Source of the DNA: MGBC102946 sp022793145
GTDB taxonomy: Bacteria > Bacillota_I > Bacilli_A > RF39 > UBA660
Reading direction: 5' to 3'
Assembly (NCBI GenBank): GCA_947426265.1
Contig: CANEDJ010000059.1
Coordinates: 1 to 5,205, forward strand
DNA length: 5,205 nucleotides
The position numbers and the translations under genes were made by a program. How positions within the stretch are numbered: the stretch's first letter is position 1; each line of letters begins with the position of its first letter. Below, piece after piece: positions 1-4,522 of this stretch. The notes under the pieces were generated by a model. It was not told the origin of the DNA and did no database searches. It saw only the letters and a list, made by a program, of their open reading frames with translations.

Positions 1-25
1 TCTCAAAGTGAAAAACTTTAAGAAA
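1..25 (+). repeat. Putative recombinase core site A upstream of the 380-residue gene
   Basis: Left half TCTCAAAGT, 5-base spacer GAAAA, right half ACTTTAAGAAA. The halves are near-perfect reverse complements (ACTTTAAGA reverses to TCTTAAAGT). Aligned without gaps to site C (1390-1414), 17 of 25 bases agree, and all but two of the mismatches lie in the spacer or are pyrimidine/purine swaps. It ends 18 bases before the ATG at 44, while site C ends 17 bases before the ATG at 1432, and both are followed by AAGGGG and AATTATGA. I infer the right-hand site of a second invertible element, whose partner would lie left of the window. It could instead be a shared operator. Confidence 0.5.
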
Positions 26-43
26 GTTAAGGGGGAATTATGA

Positions 44-1186
44 ATGGAAAAGACTACAAAAAAATATGTGGAGTATTTATATCCAGGTTTATTTATGGCA
101 GAAACTAGCAGCGTAGAAATTGGACATAGCGATCCTATGAAAGTAGAATTGAAGAAACGTGCAATTGGTTTTCGATTCTATGAAAAAGATTTTATAGACA
201 CAGATGGAGAACAATTTGAAGGGAAAATTCATAATAGAACAAATTGGTTCTATATTGGAAAAAGATTAACTTTTGAAGAGGTTCAAAGTCGTTTTGGAAA
301 TATGCCAAAGTATGAGACATTAATCAGTAATATGGAATGCAATCAAATATCATCAGTATGTATGACTGAATATGGTAATTTTATGCCAATGGAAGAAGAC
401 GATATTACATTAGAAGAGTATGTAGCAGAACATAATAAAGAAGCTAATGCTTTTAAAATGTTTCAAGCATTAAAACAACATGTAGGAGAGAGAGTTTCTT
501 ATCGAGGATGGTGGTATGGAGCAGCACAAGAAGAAACTGATGTATTGAGAAATGTAAGTTTTTTTACAAATGTACAAATAGGATGTTATGGAATACCATT
601 TATTGGATATGGTTCTGCTATTTCATCTATCAGATTAGAAGAAACAGGAGAAGAATTATATTCTAATCCATATATTGAATATGGATATGATAGAAGAGAT
701 CCCGAAAAAATAGAAGAAGCAAGAAGAAAAATGTTTGGGGATACCATTGTAGATAAACAAAGGAATCGTAGGATAAAAGCAGAAACCATTAGAAAGCAAG
801 AGGAAGAACAGGCTGATTTAGAAGCTAAGAAAAAGAAATATACAATTATGAAAGATGGTTTGGCTTTCGTGAAAAAAGAAGATGCAGAAGAATGGATGCA
901 ATGTGTGGATCGTAATACAAATGATGCATATTCTTGTTGTATTGTGGAAACAGCCTTATTATGTTTGAGAAAATTACAAGAGGGGGCAACTTGTGAAGAG
1001 GTAGAAAAAATATATATAGAAATGGGATTGACAGGATATATGTCAGGTGCTGTTTCTAGTATGATTGCTCATTTTAGTGTAAGAGGAATAGAATTCAGAC
1101 AATATTGGAATAAAAAATTTGGTATTACAGAAGAAGAAAAAAGGGTTGTAAATCCTGCTGTACTGGTATTATCATCAAAAAATTAA
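44..1186 (+). CDS. Soluble 380-residue protein of unknown function, two regions joined by a charged helix
   Basis: I do not recognise a named family. The ATG at 44 is chosen because GGGGG at 31-35 sits 8 bases upstream; the ATG at 40 is in another frame. No signal peptide or membrane segment is visible, so the protein is probably cytoplasmic. Residues 1-215 form a mixed, aromatic-rich region with Tyr/Trp-dense stretches (YVEYLYPG at 8-15, NWFYIGKR at 67-74, YRGWWYGA at 153-160). Residues about 218-268 are almost all Glu, Lys, Arg and Gln, ending in KKKKY, and look like a long helix or coiled coil. Residues 280-380 are a helical C-terminal region with five Cys (287, 298, 299, 307, 317) and the motif GLTGYMSGAVSSM (328-340). 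The eight Cys are not in a clear metal-binding spacing. The leader resembles that of the 1432 gene, suggesting shared control. The gene ends at a strong terminator, so it is not in one operon with the next gene. Confidence 0.9.
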   Translation: MEKTTKKYVEYLYPGLFMAETSSVEIGHSDPMKVELKKRAIGFRFYEKDFIDTDGEQFEGKIHNRTNWFYIGKRLTFEEVQSRFGNMPKYETLISNMECNQISSVCMTEYGNFMPMEEDDITLEEYVAEHNKEANAFKMFQALKQHVGERVSYRGWWYGAAQEETDVLRNVSFFTNVQIGCYGIPFIGYGSAISSIRLEETGEELYSNPYIEYGYDRRDPEKIEEARRKMFGDTIVDKQRNRRIKAETIRKQEEEQADLEAKKKKYTIMKDGLAFVKKEDAEEWMQCVDRNTNDAYSCCIVETALLCLRKLQEGATCEEVEKIYIEMGLTGYMSGAVSSMIAHFSVRGIEFRQYWNKKFGITEEEKRVVNPAVLVLSSKN

Positions 1187-1195
1187 ATAGTATTA

Positions 1196-1232
1196 AAAAA
1201 GTTCACAAAGCAGTATACTTTGTGAGCTTTTT
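1196..1232 (+). terminator. Strong bidirectional intrinsic terminator after the 380-residue gene
   Basis: The 15-base arms 1196-1210 and 1218-1232 pair throughout, with one T-G wobble at 1202/1226, around a 7-base loop CAGTATA. The right arm ends in five T. On the other strand the left arm supplies six T (A1195-A1200), so it can also stop leftward transcripts. This matters because the promoter at 1287-1314 currently points left into it. Confidence 0.9.
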
Positions 1233-1241
1233 ATAAAATGT

Positions 1242-1266
1242 TTTCTTATAGTAAAATACTTTAGGA
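1242..1266 (-). repeat. Putative recombinase core site B, left end of the invertible segment
   Basis: Read on the minus strand this is left half TCCTAAAGT, spacer ATTTT, right half ACTATAAGAAA. It is the inverted counterpart of site C: left half and spacer are identical, and the right half agrees at 9 of 11 bases. The uninterrupted perfect inverted repeat is 1250-1266 with 1390-1406 (17 bases). The inner half faces the enclosed segment and the less conserved half lies outside, as expected for inverted recombination sites. Confidence 0.75.
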
Positions 1267-1276
1267 TTTCCCTCTG

Positions 1277-1304
1277 AGTGGTTTTTATAATACCACTTTT
1301 TTTT
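1277..1304 (+). terminator. Intrinsic terminator inside the invertible segment, facing the membrane protein gene
   Basis: Arms AGTGGT (1277-1282) and ACCACT (1292-1297) pair around a 9-base loop, followed without a gap by a run of T to 1304. In the present orientation it would stop any read-through from the 380-residue gene, reinforcing an OFF state. The same palindrome encloses the -10 of the opposite-strand promoter, so it could alternatively be an operator. Confidence 0.6.
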
Positions 1305-1314
1305 CATTTGTCAA
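1287..1314 (-). promoter_or_regulatory. Near-consensus sigma-A promoter pointing away from the downstream operon
   Basis: On the minus strand, TTGACA (1314 to 1309) is a perfect -35 and TATTAT (1292 to 1287) is a 5-of-6 -10, separated by 16 bases that include an unbroken A tract. It is the best promoter match in the window. As drawn it would transcribe leftward, into the bidirectional terminator at 1196-1232, with no gene to express. Inversion of the segment would aim it at the 1432 gene. Confidence 0.75.
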
Positions 1315-1353
1315 ATTTTACTATTAATTAGAAAATTAGAAGTCAAATTTAAC
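1310..1353. repeat. Pair of direct repeats inside the invertible segment
   Basis: GTCAAATTTTAC (1310-1321) and GTCAAATTTAAC (1342-1353) agree at 11 of 12 bases and are 32 bases apart, about three helical turns. On the minus strand they read as AAATTTGAC; the first copy contains the -35 of the leftward promoter, and the second would lie just upstream of it. This could be a tandem regulator site, a duplicated promoter element, or chance in AT-rich DNA. Confidence 0.4.
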
Positions 1354-1389
1354 AATAGTTATTTTATATGCTGCTCTTAATAAAAACAT

Positions 1390-1414
1390 TCCTAAAGTAT
1401 TTTACTTTGAGAAA
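1390..1414 (+). repeat. Putative recombinase core site C, right end of the invertible segment
   Basis: Left half TCCTAAAGT, spacer ATTTT, right half ACTTTGAGAAA. The two halves are themselves in dyad symmetry: ACTTTGAGA reverses to TCTCAAAGT, which is exactly the left half of site A. The half-site/short-spacer/half-site plan is that of tyrosine recombinase core sites as a class. It ends just before the ribosome binding site of the membrane protein gene, so translation signals stay outside the segment that would flip. Confidence 0.75.
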
Positions 1415-1431
1415 TGGAAGGGGTTAGAATT

Positions 1432-2259
1432 ATGAGCAGTGGAAAAATTTATGATGAAAATGCTAGAAAAAGATTAGAACAAAAAAGATTTTTACAACAA
1501 ATGAAAAAAGATATAGAGAATTTGGAAAATAAAATAAAATTTTCAAATTTACAAATTGGAACTATAAGAAATTTAAAAATATCATTACGTGCTATGCAGT
1601 TAGTTGCACCTTATGTATTGATAGCAGGGTTAATCGCAGGTGGATTTAAACTTCTTGGAAGTTGTCCATTCTATCGTGATATAGGGCAACAAAATTTAAA
1701 CATTATGAAAGAATTTGATAGTTTAGGAAACATTAGGTATGAAGAACAATATAATGAATTTTCTGGATCTTCAGATATATTATATTTTTATGGGAAATGG
1801 GAAAAGTCAAATGATGGTTTTTACACTAGAACTGTGGAAAAGTATAAATTAAAAGGATTAATTGAAGAAGAAATAAGAGGATTATTTGAAAAAGAGAAAA
1901 TTACTTTACAGGATATATTAGGTGCACCCTTTTCTTCAATTCAAGAATCTAATAATAATGTTTCTGAGGAAGATATTGAAAAAGAAAATTATTTTCAAGC
2001 AACTATTTACCTTGAAGATAAAGAGGACTATATTTTAGTGAGAGAATCTTCTTCTGATAATATTTTAATAACTATATTATATATTTGTGTAACTGGTCTA
2101 GGAGAACTTTTGCCACTTTATATTAGAACTGAATGTTCAAGTTTTGATTTTGGAAATTGTGTATCAAGAATTAAAGAAAAATATCAACCACTTGATATTC
2201 CAGCTTTGACAAAAAAACTAGAAATCAAAAGAGAGAACTATGATAGATTAACGAGGTAA
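1432..2259 (+). CDS. Two-pass membrane protein with coiled-coil N-terminus, partner of the amidoligase-like gene
   Basis: I do not recognise a named family. The start is set at ATG 1432 (275 residues) because GGAAGGGG at 1416-1423 lies 8 bases upstream. The in-frame ATG at 1414 has no ribosome binding site and falls in recombination site C. Residues 5-50 are strongly basic and helical with a likely coiled coil (EQKRFLQQMKKDIENLENKI). A first membrane helix spans about 58-76 and a second about 210-231, the latter unusually containing a Glu (GLGELLPL, 222-229). The basic N-terminus suggests both ends are cytoplasmic, leaving a 130-residue acidic, Ser/Asn-containing domain (77-209) outside. The C-terminal tail (232-275) is again charged and helical. 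The stop codon is 5 bases before the next ATG, whose ribosome binding site overlaps the final codons, so the two proteins are probably made together and may interact. Expression should depend on the orientation of the upstream segment. Confidence 0.88.
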   Translation: MSSGKIYDENARKRLEQKRFLQQMKKDIENLENKIKFSNLQIGTIRNLKISLRAMQLVAPYVLIAGLIAGGFKLLGSCPFYRDIGQQNLNIMKEFDSLGNIRYEEQYNEFSGSSDILYFYGKWEKSNDGFYTRTVEKYKLKGLIEEEIRGLFEKEKITLQDILGAPFSSIQESNNNVSEEDIEKENYFQATIYLEDKEDYILVRESSSDNILITILYICVTGLGELLPLYIRTECSSFDFGNCVSRIKEKYQPLDIPALTKKLEIKRENYDRLTR

Positions 2260-2264
2260 TTGAT

Positions 2265-3299
2265 ATGTTAGGAAATATTAGAAAACCAAATGAAATTGTA
2301 GATGCACCTATTTTTAATTTTATAAAGCCTGAAACAAATGATTCTTTATCTAGTATGAGTGGAATAGATTTACAAGATTTATTATATTATATAGAAAATT
2401 GTTATTTAGAATTGCGAAATAGTTTAGGATTTGATGATGAAGTTACTTTTGGATTGGAATTAGAATTTGAAAATGCGGCTAGAAAGCGAATTGAACAAAA
2501 ACTGGAAGAGTCTCGGTTAGATGAAATTTGGGAATTAAGGGAAGATGCCTCTTTACATAATGGTGTAGAAATTAATTCTCCTATATTAAAAGATGTATTT
2601 GATTCTTGGAGTCAACTCAAAAAAGTTTGTCAAATTGTTTGTAAGCATGCATCAATTGATAAACATTCAGGAGGGCATATTCATGTAGGAACCCAAGTTT
2701 TAGGAAATAAAACGGAATCTTGGAAGAATTTTATCAAGCTATGGTCTGTATATGAAAATATTATTTATCGATTTGTATATGGCGATTATTTAAGTGCAAG
2801 ACCTAGTATGGCAAGGTATGCAGAACCGATGGCAAAAGAGTTTTGGAGAGATTATCAAGGTATGTTGAAATGTGATTCATTAACTTTAAATGATGTTATT
2901 AGAAAAGTTTCTCATCAAAGATATGAAGCTGTAAATTTTAATAATGTGAGTAATTTTGATCGTTTTCAAACAAAAAATACAATTGAATTTAGATGTCCTA
3001 ATGGAACTTTAGAACCAGTCATTTGGCAAAACAATGTCAACTTATTTGTTCATTTATTACAATATTCTAAAAGTACAGGATATGATGATGATATGGTTCA
3101 GAAAAGAAGACGGATAAATGAAGACCGTTATTCAAGCTTGGATTTTTATGGTGAAATATATTTGCAGCAAGCTTTGGAATTATGTGATATGATTTTTACA
3201 AATAATTTTGATAAGGTATATTTCCTAAGACAGTATTTAAAATCTTTTGAAATTAGAAATAAAGAATTAGCGAAGCCTAAATTGTTTGTGAAAAAGTAA
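2265..3299 (+). CDS. Amidoligase-like enzyme (COOH-NH2 ligase, glutamine synthetase/GCS-like fold)
   Basis: This is probably an ATP-dependent ligase joining a carboxylate to an amine, related to the Amidoligase_2 group. Visible motifs, in the family's order: GLELEFE at 63-69 (metal-binding Glu pair 65/67), LREDASL at 91-97 followed by NGVEINSP at 99-106 (Glu102), GGHIHVG at 136-142 (His138, His140), RYEAVNFNN at 219-227, and NTIEFRCPNGTL at 238-249 (Glu241, Arg243). All expected acidic, His and Arg positions are present, so the enzyme looks active. Residues 1-55 precede the catalytic core, and 270-344 form a charged helical tail. There is no signal peptide, so it acts in the cytoplasm or on the inner face of the membrane through its partner. 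The ATG at 2265 follows GAGG (2253-2256), which overlaps the previous gene's end. The family is known to act on peptides, amino acids or protein tails; the substrate here cannot be read from sequence. A simple glutamate-cysteine ligase is unlikely given the motif forms. Confidence 0.85.
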   Translation: MLGNIRKPNEIVDAPIFNFIKPETNDSLSSMSGIDLQDLLYYIENCYLELRNSLGFDDEVTFGLELEFENAARKRIEQKLEESRLDEIWELREDASLHNGVEINSPILKDVFDSWSQLKKVCQIVCKHASIDKHSGGHIHVGTQVLGNKTESWKNFIKLWSVYENIIYRFVYGDYLSARPSMARYAEPMAKEFWRDYQGMLKCDSLTLNDVIRKVSHQRYEAVNFNNVSNFDRFQTKNTIEFRCPNGTLEPVIWQNNVNLFVHLLQYSKSTGYDDDMVQKRRRINEDRYSSLDFYGEIYLQQALELCDMIFTNNFDKVYFLRQYLKSFEIRNKELAKPKLFVKK

Positions 3300-3304
3300 A
3301 ATAT

Positions 3305-3338
3305 AAAATCATGAAGAATATTTCTTGATGATTTTTTT
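3305..3338 (+). terminator. Intrinsic terminator of the membrane protein/amidoligase operon
   Basis: AAAATCAT (3305-3312) pairs with ATGATTTT (3328-3335); after a G-G mismatch, AAGAA (3314-3318) pairs with TTCTT (3322-3326) around a 3-base loop. Seven T (3332-3338) close it. It starts 5 bases after the stop codon. Confidence 0.8.
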
Positions 3339-3357
3339 ATAACTCTTTTAAGAGTAT

Positions 3358-3390
3358 AAAAAATAGTATATTCCATTTGAACATACTATT
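3358..3390 (-). terminator. Intrinsic terminator of the minus-strand coiled-coil gene
   Basis: On the minus strand AATAGTAT pairs with ATACTATT (plus-strand 3383-3390 and 3362-3369). A G-T wobble and TTC/GAA continue the stem to a 5-base loop, and six T follow (A3358-A3363). It lies 17 bases after the gene's stop codon. Confidence 0.8.
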
Positions 3391-3406
3391 GATATTTTAA
3401 CTAAAT

Positions 3407-3724
3407 TTACATCATTTGATAATTTGATGCATTATATTTTGTATTGTAAGAAGTTGAACTATTATTCACCATATTCTCTAATCTTGTGATTCGACGCTCT
3501 AAATTATTAATTTGACTATTTAAATTATTGATTTGTCCTTCTACATTACTGTAATCATTATTTCCTGTGCTTGTTGCATAATTGTAACTTGGCATTGTAG
3601 GCATTGGCATAACATTAGGAATTCCTGGCATAATTCCTGGCATAGCAGGGCCTCCCATCATTGGGTAAGTTGGATAAGCAGGACCCACAGCAACATTTGC
3701 TCCACAATTTCTATCTTTTTTCAT
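3407..3724 (-). CDS. Small Pro/Met-rich protein with a C-terminal coiled coil
   Basis: The function is unknown. The start is ATG at 3724 (105 residues) because AGGAG lies 8 bases upstream; an upstream in-frame GTG at 3733 overlaps that ribosome binding site and is rejected. Residues 13-47 are a low-complexity stretch rich in Pro, Met, Gly and Tyr with MPG repeats, matched by a 12-base tandem repeat in the DNA near 3619-3643. Residues 61-86 form a textbook heptad series (V61, I65, L68, I72, L75, I79, L82, V86), including the 7-residue repeat QINNLNS/QINNLER. The tail (88-105) is Asn/Ser/Tyr-rich. No signal peptide or membrane segment is present. Oligomerising coiled coils with Pro/Met-rich heads occur among spore-coat and other structural proteins of Bacillota, but nothing here proves that role. 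It is a single-gene unit with its own promoter and terminator. Confidence 0.82.
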   Translation of the reverse strand: MKKDRNCGANVAVGPAYPTYPMMGGPAMPGIMPGIPNVMPMPTMPSYNYATSTGNNDYSNVEGQINNLNSQINNLERRITRLENMVNNSSTSYNTKYNASNYQMM

Positions 3725-3753
3725 TTTAAACACTCCTTTATTTGTTCTAATTC

Positions 3754-3782
3754 ATTATATGAGTTTATTTTCATTTCGTGAC
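3754..3782 (-). promoter_or_regulatory. Promoter of the coiled-coil protein gene
   Basis: The minus strand has a perfect -10 TATAAT (3759 to 3754), 29 bases before the start codon. The base group 17 upstream, GTCACG, is a poor sigma-A -35. The extended reading CATATAAT with GTCA upstream loosely resembles a sporulation sigma-E promoter; this is weak and would matter only if the organism sporulates. Confidence 0.5.
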
Positions 3783-3792
3783 ATGATATAAT
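3764..3792 (+). promoter_or_regulatory. Extended -10 promoter of trmB
   Basis: TGA plus TATAAT (3784-3792) is an extended -10, which explains the weak -35 TTTATT (3764-3769, 17-base spacer). Transcription would start near 3799, only about 9 bases before the ATG, so the leader would consist of little more than the ribosome binding site. It overlaps the divergent promoter of the coiled-coil gene. Confidence 0.6.
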
Positions 3793-3807
3793 AATTATGG
3801 TGATTAC

Positions 3808-4443
3808 ATGAGATTAAAGCACGTAAAAGGAGCTCATGAAAGAATAGAGGCTTCTAATTATATTATTCATAATCCAGAAAAAGAAAGAGGAAATTATCAA
3901 AATTTATTTCATAATACCAATCCAATTTATATTGAAATAGGGACAGGAAAAGGGAATTTTATTGTAGAGAAAGCCAAAAGAAATCCAGATATTAATTTCA
4001 TTGGAATTGAAAAATTTGATAGTGTTATGGTGAAAGTCGTAGAAAAAATAGAACAAGAAAAATTGTCTAATTTATTACTAATTCGAATGGATGCAACTGA
4101 AATCGAAAAAATATTTGATCATGAGATAGATTTATTGTATCTAAACTTTTCAGATCCTTGGCCTAAAAAAAGACATGCCCATAGGAGATTAACGAGTCCA
4201 ATTTTTTTGAAACGCTATGAAGCAATTTTTAAAGGTCCTATGAAACTAGAAATGAAAACAGATAATCGTCATCTATTTGAATATTCTCTAATTTCTTTTA
4301 ATGAGTTTGGATTTAAATTTGATGATATTTCTCTCAATTTACATCAAGATGATATAGAAGATAATGTCGAAACAGAATATGAAAAAAAATTCTCATCTAT
4401 GGGATTTCCAATTTATAAAATTCATGTTACAAAAGAGATTTAA
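3808..4443 (+). CDS. trmB: tRNA (guanine-N7-)-methyltransferase TrmB
   Basis: It transfers a methyl group from S-adenosylmethionine to N7 of guanine 46 in the variable loop of tRNAs, in the cytoplasm. The 211-residue length is normal for the bacterial family. The N-terminus MRLKHVKGA is typical. The methyl-donor motif IEIGTGKGNF spans 42-51 (Glu43, Gly45, Gly47, Gly49), followed by FIGIEKF (64-70, acidic Glu68) and the adenine-site MDATEI (94-99). The family signature NFSDPWPKKRHAHRRL (113-128) carries the catalytic Asp116, then KTDN (150-153) and the C-terminal TEYEKKF (189-195). All key residues are intact, so it should be active. GGTGAT lies just 5 bases before the ATG. It has its own promoter, and the downstream lipoprotein gene also has one, so it is probably monocistronic or only partly co-transcribed. 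Confidence 0.97.
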   Translation: MRLKHVKGAHERIEASNYIIHNPEKERGNYQNLFHNTNPIYIEIGTGKGNFIVEKAKRNPDINFIGIEKFDSVMVKVVEKIEQEKLSNLLLIRMDATEIEKIFDHEIDLLYLNFSDPWPKKRHAHRRLTSPIFLKRYEAIFKGPMKLEMKTDNRHLFEYSLISFNEFGFKFDDISLNLHQDDIEDNVETEYEKKFSSMGFPIYKIHVTKEI

Positions 4444-4470
4444 CACATTTTTACACATCTCTTTCCTTTT
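4432..4470 (+). terminator. Weak possible terminator at the end of trmB
   Basis: AAAGAGAT (4432-4439) and ATCTCTTT (4457-4464) are perfect 8-base arms around a 17-base loop that holds the trmB stop codon. They are followed by CC and six T. The large loop and low GC make it weak; some read-through into the lipoprotein gene is likely. Confidence 0.4.
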
Positions 4471-4493
4471 TTCTTTTGTATTTCTTAAATTTT

Positions 4494-4502
4494 TGATATA
4501 AT
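4494..4502 (+). promoter_or_regulatory. Extended -10 promoter of the lipoprotein gene
   Basis: TGA plus TATAAT is the same extended -10 as before trmB. The -35 region (TTTTGT at 4474-4479, 17-base spacer) is poor, as is common with extended -10 promoters. Transcription would start near 4509, just ahead of the ribosome binding site AGGTGG (4513-4518). Confidence 0.6.
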
Positions 4503-4522
4503 CATAGTAAGCAGGTGGAAAG

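Larger units (their letters stand above)
1253..1403. other. Putative invertible promoter segment (inverton), drawn here in the OFF orientation
   Basis: The segment lies between the spacers of sites B and C, with about 141 bases that would flip (1258-1398). It contains a rightward terminator (1277-1304), a leftward near-consensus promoter (1287-1314) and two copies of a 12-base repeat. I found no comparably good rightward promoter: the best candidates near 1360-1370 lack a recognisable -35. After inversion, base x moves to 2656 minus x. The -35 would then fall at 1342-1347, the -10 at 1364-1369 and transcription would start near 1376, leaving a leader of about 56 bases before the ATG at 1432. 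Invertible promoters of this size are well documented in gut bacteria, for example Bacteroides capsule loci and Clostridioides difficile switches. The recombinase would have to be encoded elsewhere. Confidence 0.72.

Noticed and set aside
2..43. Tail of an upstream gene in frame 2, ending with TGA at 41-43
   Set aside because: Only 13 codons are visible, the reading runs through the ribosome binding site, and the stretch is better explained by site A. Frame 1 also stops, at 19-21, so no frame is favoured.
586..789. Minus-strand 67-residue reading frame
   Set aside because: It lies entirely inside the 380-residue gene and has no plausible ribosome binding site or family resemblance.
1250..1406. 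The 17-base inverted repeats as ends of a small non-autonomous transposable element
   Set aside because: No target-site duplication is seen just outside the repeats, and the interior holds a directed promoter and terminator placed exactly before a gene. An inverton explains this better, though a MITE is not fully excluded.
1250..1406. The same inverted repeat as one large RNA hairpin or riboswitch leader
   Set aside because: The loop would be 123 bases, no known riboswitch core is recognisable, and no rightward promoter was found upstream of 1250 to make such an RNA.
3146..3376. Minus-strand 76-residue reading frame
   Set aside because: It overlaps the end of the amidoligase gene and both terminators; its composition is that of an antisense shadow.
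3533..3781. Plus-strand 82-residue reading frame rich in His, Trp, Ser and Cys
   Set aside because: It is the antisense of the Pro/Met-rich coding sequence; the odd HSWH-type repeats are a by-product of the MPG repeats.
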